From: Terriglobia bacterium
GTDB lineage: Bacteria > Acidobacteriota > Terriglobia > UBA7540
Assembly (NCBI GenBank): GCA_030040295.1
Contig: JASHTZ010000435.1
Span: 1 to 9,633 of the forward strand
DNA length: 9,633 bases
Reading direction: 5' to 3'
Below are positions 1-6,500 of this stretch, one piece after another (within the stretch, counting starts at the first letter, position 1; every line of letters starts with the position of its first letter). The notes below the pieces were generated by a model, which searched no databases, was not told the origin of the DNA, and saw only the letters and a list, made by a program, of their open reading frames with translations. The position numbers and the translations under genes are program-made.

Positions 1-1857
1 TTTTCATTTCGATACGGCGACCGCCCATCAACCGAGCTGCTGAAATTGTGGGAGCTGGACCGCCAGTCGCGGCGCGTGGACGAGAATCGGACGGAGCACA
101 CGCTGACTTACACCGATCCGCGCAGCGGCCTGGAGGTGCGCGTCGTCGCCGTCGAGTACAACGATTTCCCCGTGGTCGAGTGGACGCTCTATTTCAAGAA
201 TACCGGCAACAGCCCCACGCCGATTCTCGAGAACATTCAGGCGCTCGACACGCGCTTCGAGCGAGATGAGGATGGCGAATTCATTCTGCATCACAGCAAG
301 GGCTCGCAGGCCAGCCCCACGGACTTTGAGCCGTTTGCCGACCCTCTGGAGCGCAGGTCCGAAAAACGCATCAGCGCCGCGGGCGGCCGGCCCACCAACA
401 CCGACATGTGCTACTTCAACGTCGCGTTGCCGGGCGAAGGCACGATTATCGCGCTCGGATGGCCGGGGCAGTGGGCGGCGCAATTCACGCGCGACGAAGG
501 CACAGGGCTGCGAGTGCAGGCGGGCCAGGAGCTGACGCACTTCAAACTTCTGCCCGGAGAGGAAGTGCGCAGTCCGCTGGTGGCGCTGGTTTTCTGGCGC
601 GGCGATTGGATTGATGGGCAGAACGTCTGGCGGCGGTGGATGATTGCCCACAACCTGCCGCGCCCCGGCGGACGGTTGCCCGCTCCGCTGCTTTCGACGG
701 GGACCAATGGTTACACCATCGAGATGCAGGGGGCGAATGAGCAGAAGGAGCTCGACTTCATGCGGCAGTATTTCGCTCTCGGGTGGAAATTCGACTACTG
801 GTGGATGGACGCCGGCTGGTATCCCTTCAAGGGCGGCTGGTGGAACACCGGAACGTGGGACCCCGACCCGGCGCGCTTCCCGCACGGCTTCCGCCCCATC
901 TCTGATCTGGCGCACGCGCACGGAGCGAAGACCATTGTGTGGTTTGAGCCCGAGCGCGTGACCAAAGGCTCGTGGCTTTGGGAAAATCATCCCGAGTGGC
1001 TGCTGGGCAAGGGCGACGGCAATCGGTTGCTCTACCTCGGCAACCCGGACGCCCGTCAATGGCTCACCGATCACATCGACCACTTACTGACCGAGCAGGG
1101 AATTGACCTCTATCGGCAGGATTTTAATTTCGATCCGCTCGATCTCTGGCGCGCCAACGATGCTCCCGCCCGCCAGGGGATTACGGAAATCCGCCACGTC
1201 ACCGGATATTTGGAATATTGGGACGAATTGCGGCGGCGACATCCCGACATGCTGATTGATACTTGCGCGAGCGGGGGCCGCCGCGACGATTTGGAAACCC
1301 TGCGCCGCGCCGTGCCACTGTGGCGAAGCGATTATGGATTTGACGACCCTACCGCCCAGCAGGACCTTACCTACGGGCTGGCGCTCTGGGTGCCGTTTTT
1401 CGGAACCGGCATCCGCACCTCAAGCCTATATTCATTTCGCAGCACGCTGGCGCTGGCGGTGGGCATGGGTGCCGACCCACGAAGCAAAAACGTGGACTTT
1501 CCCGCCCTTGAGCGCCTCGCGGCGCAGTGGCGCCAAGTCGCACCTTATTATTACGGCGATTTCTATCCACTCACTTCTTACACCACCGACGATAGTGCGT
1601 GGGCGGCATGGCAATTCAATCGACCCGACAAATCCGACGGCATCGTGCAGGCGTTCCGGCGGTCGCAGAGCCCCATCGAGCAGGTGCGGTTCAAGCTGCG
1701 CGGGCTCGATGCCGCAGCCGAGTACGCGGTCAGCAACCTCGATGCCCCCGGAGAGACGCGCGTCAGCGGCCGCGAATTGCAGGAACAAGGCCTGCCCCTC
1801 GCGATTCACGATGAGCCGGGAGCGGTGATTTTCATTTACAAGAAATTGGCTCGCTGA
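1..1857 (+). CDS. Alpha-galactosidase, GH36 family (N-terminus off the window)
   Basis: Hydrolyses terminal alpha-galactosides (melibiose, raffinose or galactomannan side chains) with retention of configuration. Frame 1 is open from base 1, so the TTG at 46 is not a true start; 618 codons are visible and roughly 100 N-terminal residues are probably missing. Seen in order (in-window residues): the end of the N-terminal beta-sandwich (motifs VEYNDFPVVEWTLYFKNTG), a TIM barrel with DYWWMDAGWYP near 265, the nucleophile motif YRQDFNFDP with Asp at codon 1120-1122, CASGGRRDD near 422, and the acid/base motif WRSDYGFD with Asp at codon 1330-1332. A C-terminal beta-sandwich follows. Both catalytic Asp are present, so the enzyme should be active. 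No signal peptide can be judged because the start is absent. It converges on the DUF5131 gene, with an 87-base gap. Family is confident; the exact substrate is not. Confidence 0.93.
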   Translation, partial: FSFRYGDRPSTELLKLWELDRQSRRVDENRTEHTLTYTDPRSGLEVRVVAVEYNDFPVVEWTLYFKNTGNSPTPILENIQALDTRFERDEDGEFILHHSKGSQASPTDFEPFADPLERRSEKRISAAGGRPTNTDMCYFNVALPGEGTIIALGWPGQWAAQFTRDEGTGLRVQAGQELTHFKLLPGEEVRSPLVALVFWRGDWIDGQNVWRRWMIAHNLPRPGGRLPAPLLSTGTNGYTIEMQGANEQKELDFMRQYFALGWKFDYWWMDAGWYPFKGGWWNTGTWDPDPARFPHGFRPISDLAHAHGAKTIVWFEPERVTKGSWLWENHPEWLLGKGDGNRLLYLGNPDARQWLTDHIDHLLTEQGIDLYRQDFNFDPLDLWRANDAPARQGITEIRHVTGYLEYWDELRRRHPDMLIDTCASGGRRDDLETLRRAVPLWRSDYGFDDPTAQQDLTYGLALWVPFFGTGIRTSSLYSFRSTLALAVGMGADPRSKNVDFPALERLAAQWRQVAPYYYGDFYPLTSYTTDDSAWAAWQFNRPDKSDGIVQAFRRSQSPIEQVRFKLRGLDAAAEYAVSNLDAPGETRVSGRELQEQGLPLAIHDEPGAVIFIYKKLAR

Positions 1858-1876
1858 GCTGTGGCTTCTGACTCGA

Positions 1877-1918
1877 AGGTCCGTCGTGCCAATATACCCG
1901 AACCCCTGGCACGGACCT
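1877..1918. terminator. Inverted repeat between convergent genes, possible bidirectional terminator
   Basis: The left arm AGGTCCG-tcg-TGCCA (1877-1891) pairs with the right arm TGGCA-CGGACCT (1907-1918): 12 pairs with a 3-base bulge and a 15-base loop, plus a CG/CG pair beyond a mismatch. It sits 20 bases after the stop of the GH36 gene and 27 bases after the stop of the DUF5131 gene on the other strand, where a shared terminator is expected. There is no T-run directly after either arm, so intrinsic termination is unproven; it could instead be a remnant of an insertion boundary. Confidence 0.4.
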
Positions 1919-1944
1919 ACGACCACGCTACTTGGTTGCTCGTT

Positions 1945-2670
1945 TTAAGCCAGAACTGGCGTTGCCGCCGGCATCTGATCCCACGTTCGACCTTCCAGTT
2001 GCCGCCCAGCTTTCTTTTTTCTCGTTCCTCCCCACTGCTTGAAGAAAAACGGGACGCTGGCGTCGAGGCACTGGTCACGAATGGCCAGGGCCCAGGTTGG
2101 GTCCATGGGGCGGGCGCCGGGGCCGGACTCACCGCCCACGATCACCCAATCGATCCCTTCAAGGTTTATGCCCGGAAGCGGACCGAGGAGAGGTTCGAGT
2201 GACAGGAATTTTACTTTGGCGCCGGTTTGGCGAAGGTGGTCGATACGCGGGATATATTTAAGACTCTCGACGCTCACGCCCATCCAGATGTGCGGCGCCC
2301 ACGGGAGCATTGGCGAGAATTCCAGCAGCCGGTCCGACCGTTTCGTGAGGACCTGGAAGATATGCCAGTCGGCGCGCCGCATCACATCAAAAGTCTTAAG
2401 AATGAATTCCACGGGCACATCTTTGTGGAACAGGTCGCTCATGGAGTTCACGAAGATGGTCTGTGGTTTCTTCCACTTCAGCGGCAGTCCCAGCGAGCTC
2501 TCGTGCAGGGCCAAGTCAAAACCTTTGGCGTAGTTGGCTTGGCCCATGGCTTTAAGCCGCAGAGCCATCCGCTCGGCGTAGCAATGCTTGCACCCCGGAC
2601 TGATTTTCGTGCAGCCCGTAAGCGGGTTCCAGGTGGCTTCCGTCCACTCGATTGCAGAATTACCTGCCAT
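1945..2670 (-). CDS. Three-Cys-motif protein, phage Gp37/Gp68 family (DUF5131)
   Basis: A 241-residue protein of the Gp37/Gp68 family (Pfam PF07505, DUF5131). The function is unknown to me; the family is usually described as radical-SAM-like. Visible motifs: IEWTEATWNPLTGC near the start, the cluster C20-x6-C27-x2-C30 followed by YAE, then NSMSDLFH, VLTKRSDRL, WMGVSVES, SLEPLLGPL, WVIVGGESG, PFFFKQWGG and the family-typical ending GRTWDQMP. Every usual block is present and the length is normal, so the gene looks intact. The ATG at 2670 directly precedes the conserved N-terminus; a weak GAGGG lies about 9 bases upstream. It is the second gene of a unit behind tcmP, the usual partner in other genomes, and probably shares the tcmP promoter. 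The three Cys may hold an Fe-S cluster, which is inference from the spacing. Confidence 0.88.
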   Translation of the reverse strand: MAGNSAIEWTEATWNPLTGCTKISPGCKHCYAERMALRLKAMGQANYAKGFDLALHESSLGLPLKWKKPQTIFVNSMSDLFHKDVPVEFILKTFDVMRRADWHIFQVLTKRSDRLLEFSPMLPWAPHIWMGVSVESLKYIPRIDHLRQTGAKVKFLSLEPLLGPLPGINLEGIDWVIVGGESGPGARPMDPTWALAIRDQCLDASVPFFFKQWGGTRKKKAGRQLEGRTWDQMPAATPVLA

Positions 2671-2710
2671 ATTTTGCGCCCTCTGAACGAGATCACACTC
2701 GACCGAACGC

Positions 2711-2722
2711 CGAGATGTCTCG
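2711..2722. repeat. 12-base perfect palindrome in the tcmP-DUF5131 gap
   Basis: CGAGATGTCTCG reads as CGAGA-TG-TCTCG and lies between the end of the tcmP reading frame and the DUF5131 start. It could be a small hairpin or a protein site, but its length is within what chance gives in this sequence. Low weight. Confidence 0.25.
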
Positions 2723-2781
2723 TTTGTAAGTCAGAAAGTAAACCCTCGCTGCCCGTGGGGGCCGATTTGCTTGATCTTGCG

Positions 2782-3549
2782 CTAGAGGTCATTGCCCCTG
2801 GGATGTTTGCTCGCGAATAGAAGATAGTAAAGCAACGTGTTCTTGTCCGTTCTCACCGGAACCCGATCGCTATCAAACGCGAGATAACCCAAGGACTGCA
2901 AATTTCCCAGATACTCTTTGGCGATCTCCGAACATGCTTGATCGAAGGATTTCAGCGATTGTTTATAGCGCTCCTTCCACCTCGAACTGCCCATAAACCG
3001 GTCGAGTGCGCTGGCGGCCGACTTGGTATATTGGCCAAGGTTCATTCTGATTCCCATGCCCTCGTGGAAGTTAATGACGAGGTCAACTTTGCGATTTTGG
3101 GCAAGTTTGCGGATGGTATCAAATATCAACGGGGAAAGGCCGGTGGGGTCGACGAATGCAAGCCCCAACCCGGCGGATGGAACCTTGACCCTATCGATTA
3201 CATCGTTACAATCCCCAGCCAGGATTTCCACATCCTTTTCAGGTGCTCGGGCTTTTACTCTGGCCTTCAGGGCTTGGTAGCATTCCTCGTCTGACTCAAC
3301 AAAAACGTATTTCGTAAAGTTGAATTTGAGAGCGATCAGAGGGGAACCATCGAATTCCTCGTTCGACCCACGAATCCGGCATTTCCCCGGCCCCGCGAAG
3401 AGGTCAACGTAATACAGCGCCCACTTCTTCTTCATCCCGACGGAGACAATATCTAGGTAGCGTTCGAGATAGTAGAGCTTTTCTTTTGCCCACGCCCCGC
3501 TGTCGCGAGCTACGAGACCATCACTTCCTAGCTGTTCTTTTTGAGCCAT
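2782..3549 (-). CDS. tcmP: Three-Cys-motif partner protein TcmP, methyltransferase-like
   Basis: 255 residues to the first stop. Recognised as TcmP, the family that forms a conserved gene pair with three-Cys-motif (DUF5131) proteins. Residues about 46-140 look like a class I methyltransferase fold: DLFAGPG at 49-55 (motif I, SAM loop), the acidic VESDEE at 84-88, GDCND at 112-116 and FVDPTG at 132-137 (motif IV). The rest, including GKYTKSA-like helices and YYLLFASKHPRGNDL, is typical family C-terminus. ATG 3549 is fixed by an in-frame TGA three codons upstream; the Shine-Dalgarno is weak. Oddity: the stop is TAG (2782-2784), and the same frame continues RKIKQIGPHGQRGF to a TGA at 2731, which looks like the natural family tail with Trp changed to amber. 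So the protein may be about 17 residues short, read through, or a sequencing error. The base composition is less GC-rich than its neighbours, fitting horizontal transfer. The biochemical role is unknown. Confidence 0.85.
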   Translation of the reverse strand: MAQKEQLGSDGLVARDSGAWAKEKLYYLERYLDIVSVGMKKKWALYYVDLFAGPGKCRIRGSNEEFDGSPLIALKFNFTKYVFVESDEECYQALKARVKARAPEKDVEILAGDCNDVIDRVKVPSAGLGLAFVDPTGLSPLIFDTIRKLAQNRKVDLVINFHEGMGIRMNLGQYTKSAASALDRFMGSSRWKERYKQSLKSFDQACSEIAKEYLGNLQSLGYLAFDSDRVPVRTDKNTLLYYLLFASKHPRGNDL

Positions 3550-3613
3550 GGTTTTTCATCGATGCTTATAGCACAGATATCAGAGCCCGACACGACGACA
3601 TAACCGCGGTGAG

Positions 3614-3642
3614 ATTATTGGCGAATATAAAGCGAAAGTCAA
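3614..3642 (-). promoter_or_regulatory. Sigma70-type promoter of the tcmP-DUF5131 unit
   Basis: On the minus strand TTGACT (3637-3642) is followed after exactly 17 bases by AATAAT (3614-3619). That is 5 of 6 in each box with ideal spacing. The predicted transcript would start near 3607, about 58 bases before the tcmP ATG at 3549. It lies within the TPR remnant read on the other strand, so it probably arrived with the cassette or arose in decaying DNA. Confidence 0.6.
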
Positions 3643-3880
3643 GTCATTCGAGGTCACTGCGCTCGAGCACAGAGGCGATTTGGATGGCGCCATTGTCCAG
3701 TTTGAGAAACTTGCGCGCCTGCGACCACGGCTGCCCGCACCTCACTACCGCTTGGGCCGGCTCTTTGAGAGAAACACCGAACCGCGCCGGGCGTTGGGGG
3801 AATTCCAAGAGGCAACGAACCTGGCGTCGGATAATCCGCAGTACCGCGCGGCATACGAACTCGTTCTTCATCATCAATAG
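3620..3880 (+). pseudogene. TPR-protein remnant (C-terminal fragment)
   Basis: The reading frame ending at TAG 3878-3880 encodes a convincing tetratricopeptide stretch: ALEHRGDLDGAIVQFEKLA, then a full 34-residue TPR (LPAPHYRLGRLFERN ... ALGEFQEATNLASDNP) and part of a following helix. The frame is open back to TAG 3569-3571 but holds no ATG or GTG. The only common start, TTG 3680, falls in the middle of the first TPR helix and has no ribosome site, so homology begins before any plausible start. It therefore reads as the 3' end of a larger TPR gene whose front is lost. The tcmP cassette begins just upstream and is the likely cause. TPRs mediate protein-protein contacts; nothing more can be said of the parent protein. 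A small TTG-initiated gene is the less likely alternative. Confidence 0.6.
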
Positions 3881-3925
3881 GGGACGCCAGGTTAAGTTTC
3901 AAATGCCGGTGGGCAGTGGAAGTCC

Positions 3926-4603
3926 TCAGGCGTGAACTTCTTCCGGCAGGGCGTGGGCGCGATCGGGCTGTTGAAGGTGATTCACCAGCCGGGCACGGAC
4001 GGTGCGGATATGCTCGGCCATCAGATTCGCCGCCCGGTCGTGATTTCCCGCTTCCAGCGCTTCCAATATACTCAGATGTTGCTTCACGGAGGTGTGACTG
4101 GATAGCTCGAAAGTCCGCGTGCGGACGATGAGCATCTGGTTGCGCATATTCTCCAGAATTTTTCTCAGCCGGGTGTTACTGCTGGATTCCACCAAGGTGA
4201 TGTGAAAGGCGGCGTCGGCGCGAATGTAATTGGTTTTGTCGTTCTCTTCGCGGAATTGCTTGGCGGACATCACGGCGCTCCGCATGCGAGCCAGGCTCTT
4301 CTTGTCGAGCAGCACGTTCCGCACCACCATTGACTCCAGCGCCTCGCGCAGTTCAAAAATTTCCTCAATGTCCTGGACGGAAAGCTCTGCTACAAAAGCG
4401 CCGCGGCGAGGAACAATGGTGATCAGCCCTTCCGACTCCAGGCGGTTCAGCGCCTCCCGCACCGGCGATTTGCTGATGCCAAAGCGCTCGGCAAAGAAGT
4501 TCTCGGTCAAGTGCTGCCGGCCGTCAAGCTTGCCCAGGATAATTTCATCGCGAATATGGCGATAGGCTTGCTGAGTCAGGTTTTCGGGAATTTTGAGGGC
4601 CAC
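3926..4603 (-). CDS. GntR-family transcriptional regulator, FCD (FadR/VanR) type
   Basis: A 225-residue DNA-binding regulator. Residues 10-72 form the winged helix-turn-helix (QAYRHIRDEIILGKL, then FGISKSPVREALNRLESEGL and the wing PRRGAFV). Residues about 78-205 form the all-helical FCD ligand domain with the expected metal-ligand pattern D130, H134, H176 and H198. FCD regulators usually sense organic or sugar acids and repress adjacent catabolic genes. The start is GTG 4603, supported by GGAG seven bases upstream. It is the last gene of the SAF-larA-gntR group, 145 bases behind larA and with its own -10 box, so it may be transcribed both from the operon and alone. The likely effector is the hydroxy acid handled by the two upstream genes; that is inference from neighbours. 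Confidence 0.92.
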   Translation of the reverse strand: MALKIPENLTQQAYRHIRDEIILGKLDGRQHLTENFFAERFGISKSPVREALNRLESEGLITIVPRRGAFVAELSVQDIEEIFELREALESMVVRNVLLDKKSLARMRSAVMSAKQFREENDKTNYIRADAAFHITLVESSSNTRLRKILENMRNQMLIVRTRTFELSSHTSVKQHLSILEALEAGNHDRAANLMAEHIRTVRARLVNHLQQPDRAHALPEEVHA

Positions 4604-4635
4604 TTCACGTCTCCGAGCATTGATGTAGAGTTACG

Positions 4636-4664
4636 ACGCAGGGCTTCTGCCTATGCGTATTATA
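4636..4664 (-). promoter_or_regulatory. gntR promoter -10 box with overlapping hairpin, possible operator
   Basis: On the minus strand a perfect TATAAT lies at 4659-4664, 56 bases before the GTG start of gntR; no good -35 is seen 17 bases upstream. Directly downstream, covering the expected transcription start, is an imperfect inverted repeat ACGCA-ta-GGC-AGAA-GCC-c-TGCGT (4636-4658). A repeat at this position would suit autorepression by the GntR protein, but binding is inference. Confidence 0.4.
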
Positions 4665-4748
4665 TATCAGAGTGGGTCCGGGTAGGCGAGAATCATTGGA
4701 GCGCTATCGACCTCCTGCCTTTTTCCCCGAGCTGAACGGAGGGGACAT

Positions 4749-6032
4749 TCAGGCCGCTTGACCCGCCTTTGCCGCGATTACGGGCAACGTAATTCCCGCA
4801 TGGGGGACGTATGCGATTCTCGCTGCCGGCCCCAGACGGATGAGTTCGCGGGCCACGGCGTCTTGCGGGTCGGCCGTGGGGTGCAAATGGCATTTCTCCA
4901 CCAGGGCGTCCGGGAGTTCTGAGATCAACAGAACCTTGATGCGCTCACCCAGGCGAGCGAGCCAAAAGGCCTTATGCGCGCCCACCACGAAGCCGCGGCG
5001 GAGTCCCTTTTCCATCTCATCGGCGCTCGAAAACTTCTCCACCATCTTTTCAATCGCGGCGCTCCCAGTGCCGTCGCGGCATTCGGCGAAGTAAATCAGC
5101 ACGCCTCCGGAACGTACTGCGTGCGCGGCGTTTTCCATTCCCTTGTGCGCTTGCCGCAAGTCGATATCCAAGGGAAATCCGCCGGCGCTGGCCATAACCA
5201 GGTCATAGGGCTCGTCAACCTCGATCCGGCACATCTGGTCCACGGTCTCGCATCCGGCGCGATGGGCGAGGTCGTAATGCCCGGCCACTACGCGCACCCA
5301 CTGGCCGGAGGGTGACGGCACAACATTCAATACAAAATCCGGCTCGACGAACTTGCATGCTTCCAGCAGGTCCTCATGCGAAGGGTTGCCCTCCAGAAGG
5401 CCGGGGCGGCAGTTGGGGTCAAGAATAAGCTGGTGATTAAAGGTCACAGTTTCCGCTCCGGCAACTCCCGGAACCAGGCTCTTGCGCCCTCCACTATAAC
5501 CGGCAATCTGGTGATAAATGATCTCACCGGTCATTACGATCCGGTCCGCCTCGTAGACCCGCCGGTTAATCCAGACTTCATTTCCCCGTCTCGTCCGGCC
5601 GAGGGGGACCAGATTTTCCCGGTCGCGGCTGTCGTGGTCGTAAAGAGCAACGCGACGCGCCACTTCTTCACCCACAATGCAGCGCTGCTCTTCCGGAGTC
5701 TGAGGGCGGTGAAGGCCCAGGGCAAAGACGATGAAAATGTCCTGATCGGGAACGCCACCGGCATTGATTTCATTGAGAAGAACGGGCAGAAAAATATCGC
5801 TGTTCACCAGGCGGGTGATGTCGTTTACGAGGATGGCGACTTTTTCGCCGGGATGAACGATTCCCCGCAGCGGCGGCGAGCCGATGGGATGGGCCAGCGC
5901 TGCGCGTACCGCGGCGGCAGGGTTATCGAAGGGGGGAAGCGGGTGGGGAAGCAGAGTGTCACAAGGCGTGCCCGCAGGAAGTGAAAGGGTTCGCACCTCC
6001 GAGCCGTAGCGGAATGACCATTCTTGCTCCAT
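4749..6032 (-). CDS. LarA-family nickel-dependent racemase/epimerase (2-hydroxy acid)
   Basis: 427 residues, DUF2088/LarA family. LarA interconverts D- and L-lactate by hydride transfer to the nickel-pincer nucleotide cofactor; paralogues act on other 2-hydroxy acids. The key residues are all visible, with spacing matching characterised LarA: D71 and R74 (NDITR), H108 (GLHRPQTPEE), H174 (IYHQIAGYSGG), K184 (SGGRKSLVPG, the residue that carries the cofactor), H200 (FNHQ), and Q294 with K297 (RQAHKG). It is therefore probably active, in the cytoplasm. ATG 6032 is fixed by an in-frame TGA three codons upstream. It sits 30 bases behind the SAF gene in the same direction. The cofactor-making LarB, LarC and LarE are not in this window and must be elsewhere. 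The substrate is unknown; a sugar acid, malate-like acid or sulfolactate fits the neighbours better than plain lactate. Confidence 0.88.
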   Translation of the reverse strand: MEQEWSFRYGSEVRTLSLPAGTPCDTLLPHPLPPFDNPAAAVRAALAHPIGSPPLRGIVHPGEKVAILVNDITRLVNSDIFLPVLLNEINAGGVPDQDIFIVFALGLHRPQTPEEQRCIVGEEVARRVALYDHDSRDRENLVPLGRTRRGNEVWINRRVYEADRIVMTGEIIYHQIAGYSGGRKSLVPGVAGAETVTFNHQLILDPNCRPGLLEGNPSHEDLLEACKFVEPDFVLNVVPSPSGQWVRVVAGHYDLAHRAGCETVDQMCRIEVDEPYDLVMASAGGFPLDIDLRQAHKGMENAAHAVRSGGVLIYFAECRDGTGSAAIEKMVEKFSSADEMEKGLRRGFVVGAHKAFWLARLGERIKVLLISELPDALVEKCHLHPTADPQDAVARELIRLGPAARIAYVPHAGITLPVIAAKAGQAA

Positions 6033-6062
6033 GGCTTTTCATGGGCCAAGCCTTCGCTTGCG

Positions 6063-6341
6063 TCACCACCTCTTGGTCTTCAGGTTGTGCACATGAACGT
6101 GCATGCCGGCGCGAATATCGGCCACCACTTTTCCGATATCTTCACCGTATTTGGTCACTGTGTCGCCCACATGGAAGTCCTTCAAAGCGATCTTGTGCCC
6201 CAAAGGGATGGGCTGGCCAACCTTGATCTGCACTTTATTACCATTATCGAGAGTCACGCCGGAGGCGTCCTGGCCGGGCTCGAGGTCGACCACGGCAACG
6301 CCCACATTGTCCCGACTGTCATGAATTAAAAATTGTCGCAT
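6063..6341 (-). CDS. SAF-domain protein, UxaA/SuyA small-subunit type
   Basis: 92 residues forming one SAF domain, as in the N-terminal part of altronate and galactarate dehydratases (UxaA/GarD) and the small subunit of sulfolactate sulfo-lyase (SuyA). The signature is clear: PLGHKIALKDFHVGDTV, then KYGEDIGKV and the ending GMHVHVHNLKT. In these enzymes the small subunit or domain works with a large catalytic subunit, which is absent from this window. The start is ATG 6341, preceded by a strong GAGGTG six bases upstream; a GTG at 6380 in the same frame lacks such support and would add an unmatched tail. It is the first gene of the operon with the LarA racemase and the GntR regulator, implying a role in hydroxy-acid metabolism. 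The exact substrate cannot be read from the sequence. Confidence 0.87.
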   Translation of the reverse strand: MRQFLIHDSRDNVGVAVVDLEPGQDASGVTLDNGNKVQIKVGQPIPLGHKIALKDFHVGDTVTKYGEDIGKVVADIRAGMHVHVHNLKTKRW

Positions 6342-6446
6342 CCCAGCACCTCGAGTGGTTGAATTTTCCTGCCGGCACACTTTGTCCGGGCTTGGGAGCC
6401 CTGGCCATCCTGGACAATCGCGCCGAAAAAACCTTCTCCTACTAAT

Positions 6447-6474
6447 ATCTTAAATACAAAATTGACCCTGTCAA
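6447..6474 (-). promoter_or_regulatory. Promoter of the SAF-larA operon with a palindromic operator candidate
   Basis: On the minus strand a perfect TTGACA (6469-6474) is followed after 16 bases by TAAGAT (6447-6452), about 106 bases before the SAF start. The -35 box is one arm of a perfect palindrome TTGAC-AGG-GTCAA (6462-6474). A short palindrome on a -35 box is a classic repressor position, and GntR/FadR-type operators are similarly short and symmetric, so the GntR gene of this operon is the natural candidate to bind it. Confidence 0.55.
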
Positions 6475-6500
6475 GATTAAGCTCTAGAGGTTCGGTTTTC

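Noticed and set aside
46..48. TTG as the start of the GH36 gene
   Set aside because: The frame is open to base 1 and the upstream residues (FRYGDRPSTELLKLWELDR) already match the family, so the real start is outside the window.
28..1083. Long open frame (351 codons) on the minus strand
   Set aside because: It lies opposite the GH36 gene in GC-rich DNA; the sequence is Arg/Pro/Val-rich with no family resemblance, typical of an antisense shadow.
1858..3610. Direct repeats or integrase signs flanking the tcmP cassette
   Set aside because: Comparison of the two edges by eye gave only short, imperfect matches (around GTCGTG) that chance explains; no recombinase gene is present.
4680..4748. Terminator behind the larA-family gene
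   Set aside because: Only a 4-5 pair stem (CCCC/GGGG) can be drawn next to an A-run; too weak to call.
5376..5984. 202-codon open frame on the + strand
   Set aside because: It is antisense to the larA-family gene, which carries all catalytic residues.
6342..6380. GTG start 13 codons upstream in the SAF gene
   Set aside because: No ribosome site, and the added residues do not match the domain; ATG 6341 has GAGGTG at ideal distance.
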